Shown here: positions 8,046 to 15,936 of the stretch, piece after piece
Numbering within the stretch: the first letter of the stretch is position 1
Layout of the letters: every line of letters starts with the position of its first letter
Source: Acholeplasmatales bacterium
GTDB lineage: Bacteria > Bacillota_I > Bacilli_A > Acholeplasmatales > Anaeroplasmataceae
Assembly: GCA_900770055.1 (NCBI GenBank)
Contig: CAAGJD010000242.1
Span: forward strand, 1-23,597
Direction of reading: 5' to 3'
Length of the DNA stretch: 23,597 nucleotides
The notes under the pieces: model-generated
Database searches by the model: none
What the model saw: the letters and a program-made list of their open reading frames with translations, nothing else
What the model was told of the DNA's origin: nothing
Program-made: the position numbers and the translations under genes

Positions 8046-8153
8046 CTATTTACGTTTCTTTTTTTTACCTTTTGGCATTTTTGAACCCTTCTGATTATTA
8101 AATGATCTTTTTGTTAATTCATCCTTAGGATTATTTCTTGCTATTTCTTGCAC
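8046..8153 (-). CDS. Possible small basic protein or gene remnant, 35 codons
   Basis: On the minus strand an open stretch starting at a GTG (8151-8153) ends at TAG 8046-8048. It encodes a lysine-rich tail (MPKGKKKKRK at the end). A weak GGTGAT-like ribosome-binding site lies close to the GTG. The composition and basic end look protein-like, but no ATG start or family is visible. It may be the last part of a deleted gene upstream of the regulator. Low confidence. Confidence 0.22.
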   Translation of the reverse strand: MQEIARNNPKDELTKRSFNNQKGSKMPKGKKKKRK

Positions 8154-8191
8154 ATTATCACCATTTTATTATATGATTTTTTTCATAATTG

Positions 8192-8200
8192 TGTTAAAAT
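8192..8200 (+). promoter_or_regulatory. Candidate promoter of the SNF2 helicase gene
   Basis: TGTTAAAAT carries TG one base before TAAAAT (8195-8200), an extended -10 about 34 bases before the start codon. The -35 region is poor. Confidence 0.4.
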
Positions 8201-8233
8201 ATTAAGAGGTATTTATTCGGTGAGGTGATTTTA

Positions 8234-11200
8234 ATGAAATTAAGCGAATTATTATCAAAATATGAAAATAACAATGTACTTAAGCAGTTATTAACTAATT
8301 CGTTAACAAAGGCTAATTCATTTGTTTCAATAGCACCTGACAATGACAATTATGTCATTGAATCTACGCCTTTATTTAATTCAATTTTGCAGGCTACTCA
8401 AACAAAAATAATTATTAATAAAAACCTTGATTTAATTTCTGCAAGCTGTGGATGTCTTAATTTTTATAAAAATAAAGAATGTGTTCACTCTGTAGCTTTA
8501 TATATACTTTCTATATATATTTTAGATAATAACAAATATCAAGATGAATATGAAGAATATGAAAAACATAAGCTTCTCACTCATCATTCACAAATACTTG
8601 CGAAGCTTTCAACTGAGCTTAGAAGCTCTAATCCTTATTTTGGATTAATTCATTTAATTCCTGTAATAGAAGAGGAAAATAATGAATACACTTTATCTCT
8701 TAAAATTGGCTTCGACAAGGATTATGTAGTTAAGGATATTAATGAATTTGTCAACATGACAGAAAAAAATATCAGATATTCTTATGGCCAAAAGCTTGAT
8801 TTTGTTCATTCCTATGAATGCTTCGATCCTATAAGTAAAGAATTTTATATATTTGTTAAAAATATTATTAGTGCTGAAACTTCAAAATCAATTCAAATTA
8901 GAAAATCACATTTATTAAAAATCTTAGAGATATATAAAAATAATTTTATTCTATATAAAGCATCTTATAATCTAAAGGCAATGCCAAGAAAAATAGAACA
9001 AACTGGATACGCAATAGTTAAGCTTAATAAAAATCATTTATACATAAGCACACCAAATGAATCTAGTGTATTTGTGTGTGGTGTTAATTACGCTTATTTT
9101 ATTGATGATGAAGTAATATATATGTATCCTTATAAATCAAGGATGGAGGCAAAGCTTTTTAACTGCTTATACGATGTGAATGGTTCATTAATTGTTGATG
9201 TTAATAGTACTGAATTTATATCACAGCTTTTACCACTTATTAAAAATAGTATTGAAATTGATAATGAATTTTATGAAAAATATCCTGTTCCTAACATTAA
9301 GGTCAATTCATATTTTTCATATGTTAATGATTCAATTATTCTAAATCCTAAAATTGCATGTAAGGAAATAGATAAAAATAGTCCTTATTTAAAACAACTT
9401 TTAGATGGCTATTTAAAAACAATAGAAGGCTTTAGCTTTATTCGTAATAAGGATAAAAAATATCATCTAGGTGACTTAGCTTTACAATATCGATTCTTAA
9501 CTAGTGATTTATCACCTATTAAAGCCTTTGGTGAAGTTTTCTTTGATGAAAATATGAAGTCAATAAAAGCTAAAAAAAGTTCTAGAACAAGAGTAAATGT
9601 CTCATTTAATGTAGGTTTATTAAATTTTGAATTTGAAAATAATGATTTGTCATTAGAAGACATTGAAGCAATGCTTAAGGCATATCATGAAAATAAAAGA
9701 TTTGTTAGACTTAAGGATAATTCAATATTAGAAATAAATGAAGAAAATGCTAAAGAAATTGATAATTTCTTAGAAGACTTTAATATAAAACCTAAGGATT
9801 TATTAAAACCTATTGAAAAGCCATTAAACTATCTTCTTAAACTTGTTAGTGGCCAAGATAGCAATGTTTCAATGGATGACGAAGTAGTAAGGATGGTTCA
9901 AACATTACAAAATTACAAATCAAGTAAATATAAACCAACAAGCTTCTTTGAAAATATTTTAAGACCATATCAGCTTGAAGGCTTTAAATGGCTTAAAACT
10001 CTTGCAAGCTTTAGTTTTGGTGGAATTCTTGCAGACGATATGGGATTAGGTAAAACTATTGAGGTTATTGCATTTTTAGAATCAGATACAGCTAATAAGC
10101 CAAGCCTTATTGTTTGCCCAATGTCTTTAATCTATAACTGGGAAATTGAATGTGAAAAATGGAATTTCTCATCAGATATAAAATTAATTATAGGTAGTAG
10201 TGATGATAGAGCTCATATAATTGCTAGTATTGATGAAAATAAAAAGACTTTATATATTACATCATATGATTCATTAAGAAGAGATTATGAACTATATAAT
10301 ACAACATTTAGATTTGTTATTGCAGATGAAGCCCAATATATTAAAAATCAATATGCTCAAAAAAGTGAAGCTATAAAATCAATTAAATCAGAAATTAATT
10401 ATGCCTTAACAGGAACTCCTATTGAAAATGGACTTGCTGATTTATGGAGTATTTTTGATTTCTTAATGCCAGGTTATCTATCAAATTATTCATATTTTAA
10501 ATCAAGATATGAATCCTTAATTCAGCATGATGATATAGAAACATTAACAATGCTAAAGCATAGAGTTAGTCCATTTATCTTAAGAAGAACAAAAAAGGAT
10601 GTATTAAAGGATTTACCTGATAAAATTGAGGATTATTATTACTGTAAGATGCAGCCTAAACAAAAAGAAATTTATGATTCTTATGTTGCAAGGCTTAAGG
10701 ATGATATTAATCAAGGAGGTAATAATGTTTTAGCTTTATTAACAAGGCTACGTCAAATTTGTATTACTCCTGAACTAATATTACAAGAAAAATTTGATAA
10801 TACAAAAATTAATATGGCAGTTGAACTTATTAAAACTTCAATAGATTCATGTCATCGTATTTTAGTATTTTCACAATTTTCACAAAGCTTCCCTATCATT
10901 TCTAAGGAACTTGAAAGTATGAATATTAGGCACTTTATTCTTGATGGTACTACAAAAGCAAAATCAAGAATTGAAATGGTTTCAGAATTTAATGAAAATG
11001 AAGATATAAAGGTATTTATTATTTCACTTAAGGCCGGTGGTACAGGACTTAATCTTGTTGGTGCAGACACAGTGATTCATTTAGATCCTTGGTGGAATAG
11101 TAGTGCTGAGGCTCAGGCTACAGATAGAGCCTATCGAATAGGTCAAACAAAAAATGTTACAGTAATTAAGCTTATTTGTAAGGATACTATTGAAGAAAAG

Positions 11201-11311
11201 GTTATTGAACTTCAGAAGCTTAAGAAGGATTTAGCAGATAGTATAGTAGTATCAGATGAATCAAAGAATTTCAAACTTACTAAAAATGATATTTTACAAT
11301 TATTAGAATAA
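8234..11311 (+). CDS. SWIM zinc-finger SNF2-family DNA-dependent ATPase/helicase
   Basis: The product is a 1025-residue Swi2/Snf2 translocase. A SWIM zinc finger (C72, C74, C83, H85; CxC...CxH) opens the protein. A long SNF2-associated region follows to about 560. The RecA-like motor has Walker A DDMGLGKT at 601-608, the Walker B box DEAQ at 698-701, and TGTPIEN. In the second lobe the GGTGLNL segment and motif VI, TDRAYRIGQ, lie from about 963. All motor motifs look intact. Such stand-alone bacterial proteins are thought to act on DNA- or RNA-polymerase-bound complexes; the real role is not established. The frame opens at GTG 8225, but GAGGTGAT at 8222-8229 points to ATG 8234. It is not linked to a methylase or nuclease, so I see no case for a defence role here. 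Confidence 0.9.
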   Translation: MKLSELLSKYENNNVLKQLLTNSLTKANSFVSIAPDNDNYVIESTPLFNSILQATQTKIIINKNLDLISASCGCLNFYKNKECVHSVALYILSIYILDNNKYQDEYEEYEKHKLLTHHSQILAKLSTELRSSNPYFGLIHLIPVIEEENNEYTLSLKIGFDKDYVVKDINEFVNMTEKNIRYSYGQKLDFVHSYECFDPISKEFYIFVKNIISAETSKSIQIRKSHLLKILEIYKNNFILYKASYNLKAMPRKIEQTGYAIVKLNKNHLYISTPNESSVFVCGVNYAYFIDDEVIYMYPYKSRMEAKLFNCLYDVNGSLIVDVNSTEFISQLLPLIKNSIEIDNEFYEKYPVPNIKVNSYFSYVNDSIILNPKIACKEIDKNSPYLKQLLDGYLKTIEGFSFIRNKDKKYHLGDLALQYRFLTSDLSPIKAFGEVFFDENMKSIKAKKSSRTRVNVSFNVGLLNFEFENNDLSLEDIEAMLKAYHENKRFVRLKDNSILEINEENAKEIDNFLEDFNIKPKDLLKPIEKPLNYLLKLVSGQDSNVSMDDEVVRMVQTLQNYKSSKYKPTSFFENILRPYQLEGFKWLKTLASFSFGGILADDMGLGKTIEVIAFLESDTANKPSLIVCPMSLIYNWEIECEKWNFSSDIKLIIGSSDDRAHIIASIDENKKTLYITSYDSLRRDYELYNTTFRFVIADEAQYIKNQYAQKSEAIKSIKSEINYALTGTPIENGLADLWSIFDFLMPGYLSNYSYFKSRYESLIQHDDIETLTMLKHRVSPFILRRTKKDVLKDLPDKIEDYYYCKMQPKQKEIYDSYVARLKDDINQGGNNVLALLTRLRQICITPELILQEKFDNTKINMAVELIKTSIDSCHRILVFSQFSQSFPIISKELESMNIRHFILDGTTKAKSRIEMVSEFNENEDIKVFIISLKAGGTGLNLVGADTVIHLDPWWNSSAEAQATDRAYRIGQTKNVTVIKLICKDTIEEKVIELQKLKKDLADSIVVSDESKNFKLTKNDILQLLE

Positions 11312-11317
11312 TAAATA

Positions 11318-11345
11318 TTGACAAAGTATAAAGATATTGTATAAT
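11318..11345 (+). promoter_or_regulatory. Consensus promoter of the peroxide-response operon
   Basis: TTGACA (11318-11323) and TATAAT (11340-11345) are both perfect and are separated by 16 bases. It is the best sigma-A-type promoter in the window and drives the Fur/PerR and rubrerythrin genes. Confidence 0.85.
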
Positions 11346-11351
11346 TTAATT

Positions 11352-11364
11352 AAGAATTATTCTT
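11352..11364. promoter_or_regulatory. Palindromic operator, likely Fur/PerR box
   Basis: AAGAATTATTCTT is a perfect 6-1-6 palindrome lying directly after the -10 box, where a bound repressor would block initiation. The AT-rich 6-1-6 or 7-1-7 form matches Fur/PerR-type operators, and the next gene is a Fur-family regulator, so autoregulation is likely. Confidence 0.6.
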
Positions 11365-11380
11365 GATAAGGGGTGTTCTA

Positions 11381-11758
11381 ATGATAAGAAGAAATACAAG
11401 TCAAAAACAAATAGTATTTTCTGCTTTAGAGATTCTAGGACATGCAACATCTGAAGAATTAATAGAATGGATAAACTCTAAATATGAGAATATTTCTCTA
11501 GCAACAATTTATCGAAATCTTACTGTTTTATTAGAAGATGAGATAATAAAAAAAGTTAAGGTAGGCAAGGTTGATGTTTATGAAACTAAAAAAGCTAAGC
11601 ATTATCATTACCAATGTACAAAATGTGGTAGCATTATTGACATTCTACCATCTGAGCTTCCATATAGCCTAGATATTAAAAAGGTACATAATGAAAATGT
11701 TTGTGAATGTGATTTAGTTTTATATGGAACCTGTCACAATTGCAAAAATAATTTATAA
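11381..11758 (+). CDS. Fur-family regulator, PerR-like
   Basis: This 125-residue winged-helix repressor has a C-terminal metal domain. Candidate regulatory metal ligands are H21, E69, H74, H76 and D87. The structural zinc site is C79/C82 with C118/C121. B. subtilis PerR has Asp where this protein has E69, a feature closer to Fur, so iron- versus peroxide-sensing is not settled by sequence. The following rubrerythrin gene, 20 bases away, argues for peroxide sensing. The frame opens at TTG 11363 inside the operator. AAGGGGTG followed by ATG 11381 gives the real start. It probably represses its own operon through the 11352-11364 palindrome and is released by peroxide. Confidence 0.85.
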   Translation: MIRRNTSQKQIVFSALEILGHATSEELIEWINSKYENISLATIYRNLTVLLEDEIIKKVKVGKVDVYETKKAKHYHYQCTKCGSIIDILPSELPYSLDIKKVHNENVCECDLVLYGTCHNCKNNL

Positions 11759-11778
11759 GAAAAATGGAGGAAAAAATT

Positions 11779-12324
11779 ATGAAAAAATACGTATGCAAAG
11801 TATGTGGTTATGTTTATGAAGGAGAAAGCTTACCAGAGGATTTCAAGTGTCCTTTATGTAAGGCTCCAGCATCAAAGTTTGAAGAGCAAACTGAAATGAG
11901 CTGGGCTTGTGAGCACGTTTTAGGTGTAGCAGCAGATGCTCCTGAGGATATTAAAGAGGATTTAAGAGCTAATTTTATGGGCGAATGTACTGAGGTTGGT
12001 ATGTATTTAGCTATGGCTAGAGTAGCTCATAGAGAGGGTTATCCTGAAATTGGTTTATATTATGAAAAGGCTGCATGGGAAGAAGCAGAGCATGCTGCTA
12101 AATTTGCTGAATTATTAGGTGAATGCTTATCTTCTTCTACAAAGAAGAATCTTGAGGCTAGAGTAATGGCTGAAAATGGTGCAACAGCTGGTAAACAAGA
12201 TTTAGCTGTAAGAGCTAAGAAGCTTAATTTAGATGCTATTCATGATACAGTTCATGAAATGGGTAGAGATGAAGCTCGTCATGGTAAGGCATTTGAGGGC
12301 TTATTAAAGAGATATTTCGGATAA
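11779..12324 (+). CDS. Reverse rubrerythrin (NADH/rubredoxin-linked peroxidase)
   Basis: The protein has 181 residues. A rubredoxin-like [Fe(SCys)4] domain is at the N-terminus (C6, C9, C24, C27), followed by a diiron four-helix domain with ExxH pairs at 102-105 and 165-168 and further glutamates near 69 and 126-132. This domain order, the reverse of classical rubrerythrin, marks the reverse rubrerythrins of anaerobes. These reduce hydrogen peroxide and protect the cytoplasm from oxygen. An in-frame ATG at 11764 overlaps the GGAGG at 11766-11770, so ATG 11779 is the start. It forms an operon with the upstream PerR-like gene and ends at a strong terminator. Confidence 0.92.
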   Translation: MKKYVCKVCGYVYEGESLPEDFKCPLCKAPASKFEEQTEMSWACEHVLGVAADAPEDIKEDLRANFMGECTEVGMYLAMARVAHREGYPEIGLYYEKAAWEEAEHAAKFAELLGECLSSSTKKNLEARVMAENGATAGKQDLAVRAKKLNLDAIHDTVHEMGRDEARHGKAFEGLLKRYFG

Positions 12325-12330
12325 GATATT

Positions 12331-12357
12331 AAAGCCACAGAAATGTGGCTTTTTTTC
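12331..12357 (+). terminator. Rho-independent terminator of the rubrerythrin operon
   Basis: AAAGCCAC (12331-12338) pairs perfectly with GTGGCTTT (12345-12352), followed by a T-run to 12356. Confidence 0.9.
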
Positions 12358-12386
12358 TTGATTTTTTATGGTCTTTTCTATATAAT
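12358..12386 (+). promoter_or_regulatory. Promoter of gltX
   Basis: TTGATT (12358-12363), a 17-base spacer and TATAAT (12381-12386). It begins immediately after the preceding terminator and lies about 28 bases before the gltX start. Confidence 0.75.
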
Positions 12387-12413
12387 ATTAGAGGAATTGA
12401 GGTGCTTATTTTT

Positions 12414-14081
12414 ATGGCAAATTACACAGATTTAGCGAATTTAATTTTTCCTAATGTTACACAAACAGTTGACGATTTAGAGAAATTATATCCAAAGAGA
12501 AACTTACCTGAAGGTGCAATGGTTACAAGATTTGCTCCATCACCAACAGGCTTTTTACATACTGGTAGTTTATTTACATCACTAGTTTCTTGTAGATATG
12601 CAAAACAAAGTGGTGGAGTATTTTATATTAGACTAGAAGACACTGATACTAAAAGAGAAATAGCTGGTTCTGGTGAATCACTAATAGAACAGCTTAGTGT
12701 GTTTGATGTAATACCTGATGAGGGATATATCTCTGATACTAAAGAAATTGGTCAATATGGACCATATAAGCAAAGCCAAAGAGCTCATATTTATAATGTA
12801 GTAATTAAGCATTTATTATCAATTGGTAGAGCTTATCCATGCTTTTGCAGTGCTGAAGAGCTTCAAGAGCTTAGAGCTATACAAGAAGCTAATAAGGAGA
12901 TTCCTGGTTATTATGGTAAATATGCAAAATATCGAAATCTTCCTGTAGATGAAGCAATTGCTAAAATCAATAATAATGAACCTTATATCATTAGATTTAA
13001 ATCAATGGGTGATCACAACAATAAGATTAAGTTCCATGATGAAATAAAGGGTGATTTAGAGCTTACAGAAAATGATCAGGATATTGTCATCTTAAAATCT
13101 GATGGTCTTCCTACATATCATTTCGCACACCTTGTCGATGATCATTTTATGAGAACTACTCATATTACTCGTGGTGAGGAATGGTTATCAAGTCTTCCAA
13201 TTCACCTAGAATTATTTGATACTATGGGCTTTGAACGTCCTAAATACGCTCATTTACCTGTTATTATGAAGGTTGAAAATGGTAATAGAAGAAAGCTTTC
13301 TAAACGTAAAGACGATGAGGCAGCAGTTAGTTTCTTCTTAGAACAAGGTTATCCAAAATATGGCTTTATTGAATATTTATTAACAATTGCTAACTCAAAT
13401 TATGAGGAATGGAGAGATCAAAATCTAGATAAGAGTTTCTATGATTTTAAGCTTTCATTTGATAAGATGAGCCTAGATGGTGCATTATTCGATTTAGCTA
13501 AGGTTGCAAATATTTCTAAAGAAAGAATGGCATATAAAAAGGCTAAAGATCTTGCCGAAGAAGTTAAAGCTTGGGCTAGTGTATATGATAAAAATTTCTA
13601 TGACAAAATTATTTCAAATGAGGAATTCTTTATTTCAATATTAAATATTGAAAGAGAAAAGGAAAAACCAAGAAAGGACTATGCTAAATATTCAGATATT
13701 TACCCTATTATTTCATTCTTCTATGATGATGTATATAATCAAATAGATAAAACTACACTTGAATGGAAACCTGAGATTGAAAAAACATTAATTAAAGAGG
13801 TTTTAATAGATTACATTAATTCATTTGATTTATCATTATCAGAGGAGGAATGGTTTGAAGCTTTAAAGCAATTAGCAGTTCGTCATGGCTTTGCTGATAA
13901 TATTAAAGTTTGGAAAAAGAATAAAGAAGCATATAAAGGTCATGTTGGCGATGTTTCTGAATTCTTAAGACTATGCCTAGCAGGTAGAAAAAATTCTCCA
14001 AATCTTTATTGGGTTCAAAAAATTCTTGGTAAAGATAAGGTAATAGAAAGAATTAATGCTAATTTAGTCAATTTAGTTTAA
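12414..14081 (+). CDS. gltX: Glutamyl-tRNA synthetase
   Basis: This class I synthetase charges tRNA-Glu with glutamate. The product is 555 residues, the longer form seen in many Firmicutes. The HIGH-type signature lies in FAPSPTGFLHTGS at 40-52, and the KMSKS-type loop reads KLSKR at 294-298. Glu-specific catalytic-domain segments (RLEDTD, the GPYKQSQR segment, RGEEWLSSLP) are present. The reading frame extends back to 12345 through the terminator and promoter, so the start is the ATG at 12414, preceded by GAGGTG at 12399-12404. A tRNA-Glu gene follows 71 bases downstream, so the enzyme and one of its own substrates are neighbours. Confidence 0.95.
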   Translation: MANYTDLANLIFPNVTQTVDDLEKLYPKRNLPEGAMVTRFAPSPTGFLHTGSLFTSLVSCRYAKQSGGVFYIRLEDTDTKREIAGSGESLIEQLSVFDVIPDEGYISDTKEIGQYGPYKQSQRAHIYNVVIKHLLSIGRAYPCFCSAEELQELRAIQEANKEIPGYYGKYAKYRNLPVDEAIAKINNNEPYIIRFKSMGDHNNKIKFHDEIKGDLELTENDQDIVILKSDGLPTYHFAHLVDDHFMRTTHITRGEEWLSSLPIHLELFDTMGFERPKYAHLPVIMKVENGNRRKLSKRKDDEAAVSFFLEQGYPKYGFIEYLLTIANSNYEEWRDQNLDKSFYDFKLSFDKMSLDGALFDLAKVANISKERMAYKKAKDLAEEVKAWASVYDKNFYDKIISNEEFFISILNIEREKEKPRKDYAKYSDIYPIISFFYDDVYNQIDKTTLEWKPEIEKTLIKEVLIDYINSFDLSLSEEEWFEALKQLAVRHGFADNIKVWKKNKEAYKGHVGDVSEFLRLCLAGRKNSPNLYWVQKILGKDKVIERINANLVNLV

Positions 14082-14088
14082 TTTTTAC

Positions 14089-14116
14089 TTGAAAAATAAT
14101 TAAATTATGGTATTAT
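14089..14116 (+). promoter_or_regulatory. Promoter of the tRNA-Glu gene
   Basis: TTGAAA (14089-14094), a 16-base spacer and TATTAT (14111-14116), with TG one base before the -10 (14108-14109). A perfect 8-bp inverted repeat, ATATGTGC/GCACATAT, at 14118-14144 lies between it and the tRNA and would form a hairpin in the 5' leader of the precursor. Confidence 0.5.
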
Positions 14117-14152
14117 AATATGTGCGCAGTTATGTTGCACATATTATATCCT

Positions 14153-14228
14153 GGCCTGTTGGTGAAACGGTTAACACATCGGCCTCTCAAGCCGACACTC
14201 ACGGGTTCGAATCCCGTACAGGTCACCA
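14153..14228 (+). tRNA. tRNA-Glu (anticodon CTC)
   Basis: A 76-base cloverleaf. The acceptor stem GGCCTGT pairs with ACAGGTC. The anticodon stem TCGGC/GCCGA encloses the loop CTCTCAA, giving anticodon CTC. The T-arm is ACGGG-TTCGAAT-CCCGT. The CCA end is encoded (14226-14228). It lies just after gltX. Its T-loop sequence GTTCGAATCCC (14205-14215) recurs at 20094-20104, which makes the gene the likely integration site of the element to its right. Confidence 0.93.
14205..14215. other. Candidate attachment site, left copy (in tRNA-Glu)
   Basis: GTTCGAATCCC in the T-arm of tRNA-Glu, preceded by ACGG. The same 11 bases, preceded by ACGGA, recur at 20094-20104. T-arm and 3'-end sequences of tRNA genes are standard targets of tyrosine integrases. 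Confidence 0.5.
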
Positions 14229-14240
14229 TATTGAAACAAC

Positions 14241-14273
14241 AGAATTGATACCAAAAATATCAGTTCTTTTTTT
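14241..14273 (+). terminator. Terminator of the tRNA-Glu gene
   Basis: AGAATTGATA (14241-14250) pairs with TATCAGTTCT (14258-14267) with one G-T wobble, followed by a T-run. The intergenic stretch 14229-14600 otherwise holds the direct repeats, a second terminator and the leader of the phage operon. Confidence 0.75.
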
Positions 14274-14373
14274 ATTTTTAAGGGCTATTTTGCTTGTTTT
14301 AGGCTTATTTTTGCTTTAATTCAGGTGAAGTAGTCTTTTTTTATTTGCTCATTTTATCGGTTTTCTATTTGTG

Positions 14374-14421
14374 AAAAGCACGAAAAGCACGATTTAACTA
14401 ACAAAAAGCACGAAAAGCACG
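14374..14421. repeat. Paired direct repeats at the left element end (iteron-like)
   Basis: Four copies of AAAAGCACG occur at 14374, 14383, 14404 and 14413, arranged as two tandem dimers 30 bases apart. The layout mirrors the four GGTACGAA copies at 19952-19998. They could be arm-type binding sites for an integrase or excisionase, or replication iterons. Confidence 0.7.
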
Positions 14422-14445
14422 AATATACTATTATCCTTATTTAAT

Positions 14446-14478
14446 GGCCACTGGCAATAATGCTGGTGGTCTTTTTTT
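14446..14478 (+). terminator. Orphan rho-independent terminator at the left element end
   Basis: GGCCACTGGC (14446-14455) pairs with GCTGGTGGTC (14462-14471) with three G-T wobbles, followed by seven T residues. No gene on the plus strand ends just upstream, which suggests that a gene between the repeats and this hairpin has been lost. Confidence 0.7.
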
Positions 14479-14600
14479 ATGCCTTAGAAAACTTTATTAA
14501 TTTTTTTCAAAAAACAGGGTGGTCAAAAACGCCTTTAAATCTCCATATGGTGAGCAAGGGATAAACAGCAACAAAAATCCTGCTCAAAGGAGGAATTCAA

Positions 14601-14807
14601 ATGAAACATAAATTAAAAATCAATGTTGCAAATGACTCTCCTAAAGAAGGTATCGTTGCCTGCAAAAAGAAAAAGGTAAGAAGAGGATTATTAAGAAAAC
14701 TCTTCGGTGCCGACTTAGATAAGGTAACGATTATCATTCCAGGAGATTCAGTTAAAGACGTCACCATTTGCGAAGTCGATGAAAGAGGTGCTATAGATGC
14801 CAAATGA
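14601..14807 (+). CDS. Small conserved phage-type hypothetical protein, 68 residues
   Basis: A short basic protein with a C-terminal part reading KVTIIIPGDSVKDVTICEV. I recall similar small proteins at the head of phage replication operons in Firmicutes, without a known function. AAAGGAGG at 14586-14593 gives a strong ribosome-binding site before ATG 14601. Its stop overlaps the next gene, whose ATG at 14797 lies inside its last codons, so translation of the two is coupled. The basic stretch KKKKVRRGLLRKLFG could bind nucleic acid; that is only inference. Confidence 0.7.
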   Translation: MKHKLKINVANDSPKEGIVACKKKKVRRGLLRKLFGADLDKVTIIIPGDSVKDVTICEVDERGAIDAK

Positions 14808-15933
14808 AAACAATCATAGCGTATTAGCACCAAGTTCAAAAGAGTGGGTTCACTGTGGCTATTCGGCAAAGTTCCTAGCAATAAAAGAAGAGGAAACAAA
14901 TGATGCCTCCGAGTTTGGAACGGAATGTCATGCCTTAGCTGAAGCCTATATCAAGCAGTCCTTAAAGATAGAGGATTTCGATGAAAAGCCAGTGAGTATT
15001 GATGAGTTGAAATCAACCTTCAAACATTATGACGAAGAGATGGAAACACTCGCTACTGGATATGCGAACTTCGTTATTGGTCAGGCTGATTATGAGGAAA
15101 AGCGTACAGGAAAGAAACCACTCGTATTCGTTGAGCAGCTTCTTGAGATGGACTATGCACCAGATACTCATGGAACAGCGGATGCAATTATTATTTCTGG
15201 AGACACTTTAACAATTATCGATAACAAGACTGGTTTTATTCCAGTGAGGGTTTTTGAAGGCAATGAGTTAAACAGCCAATTAGGTATCTATAGTTTATAC
15301 GCCTATAAGTTATTTTCTGACATTTCTCATATTAAGAAGATTCGTTTGGTTATCTATCAAGAGAGAATTCACAACATAGATGACCAAACAGTAGATATTG
15401 AGGACTTGCTCGAATGGGAAGTTGCGGTTTTAAGACCTGCTGCAAAGGAAGCACAAAATCCTAATGCTGAAGCAAATAGCGGTAAGTGGTGCAAGTACTG
15501 TCCTGGAAGAAATATTTGTCGTAAGAGAAGCGAAGATGCAGTTTCTATCGACACAGAAAAGAAGCCAAATATTATGACCGATGTTGAAATTGAGGTGTTG
15601 CTTCCAAAATTAGATTTTGTAATCGACTACTGTAATTCTGTGAAAGATTATGCTCTAAAGAAAGCCATTGAAGGTAAGAAGTGGAAAGGCTACATCCTAT
15701 CTGAAAGTAACACCAAAAGAAAGATTAGTGATGAAGAAGCGGTAAAGAAGATTTTAAAAGAAGCAGGTTTTAATCCAGAGATAACCAAACTCATGAGTAT
15801 CTCAGAACTTCAAAAAATGGTCGGTAAAACCAAGTTCAACGACTTAGTTGGTGAATATATCATCAAACCTAAGGGACAACCAGTGTTAGCTCCTGATCCT
15901 GACGCTAAAGAAAATACATCGGAGGATAAATAA
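14797..15933 (+). CDS. DUF2800 protein, Cas4/AddB-like PD-(D/E)XK nuclease with Fe-S cluster
   Basis: This 378-residue protein belongs to the phage DUF2800 family, a RecB/Cas4-type nuclease fold. Visible nuclease elements are H45 in GTECHALAEAY, D129 in HGTADAI, the IDNK segment with D142 and K144, and Q161 with Y165 in SQLGIYSLYAY. Four cysteines placed as in Cas4/AddB (C20 near the N-terminus, then C232, C235 and C241) should hold a 4Fe-4S cluster. The family occurs in replication or recombination modules of phages and mobile elements, where it probably processes DNA ends. It overlaps the small gene before it and lies 3 bases upstream of the AAA ATPase gene. The assignment is firm; the reaction is inferred from the fold. 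Confidence 0.85.
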   Translation: MPNENNHSVLAPSSKEWVHCGYSAKFLAIKEEETNDASEFGTECHALAEAYIKQSLKIEDFDEKPVSIDELKSTFKHYDEEMETLATGYANFVIGQADYEEKRTGKKPLVFVEQLLEMDYAPDTHGTADAIIISGDTLTIIDNKTGFIPVRVFEGNELNSQLGIYSLYAYKLFSDISHIKKIRLVIYQERIHNIDDQTVDIEDLLEWEVAVLRPAAKEAQNPNAEANSGKWCKYCPGRNICRKRSEDAVSIDTEKKPNIMTDVEIEVLLPKLDFVIDYCNSVKDYALKKAIEGKKWKGYILSESNTKRKISDEEAVKKILKEAGFNPEITKLMSISELQKMVGKTKFNDLVGEYIIKPKGQPVLAPDPDAKENTSEDK

Positions 15934-15936
15934 AAA

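Noticed and set aside
8234..11311. SNF2 helicase as part of a defence system
   Set aside because: It stands alone between a metal regulator and a peroxide-response operon, with no nuclease, methylase or phospholipase partner.
14122..14319. Open reading frame of 65 codons starting at a GTG
   Set aside because: It runs through the tRNA-Glu gene and its terminator; it is a shadow of RNA sequence.
14374..14421. CRISPR array
   Set aside because: The repeat units are only 9 bases, spaced as 2+2 without unique spacers of constant length, and there are no cas genes; DUF2800 is only Cas4-like in fold.
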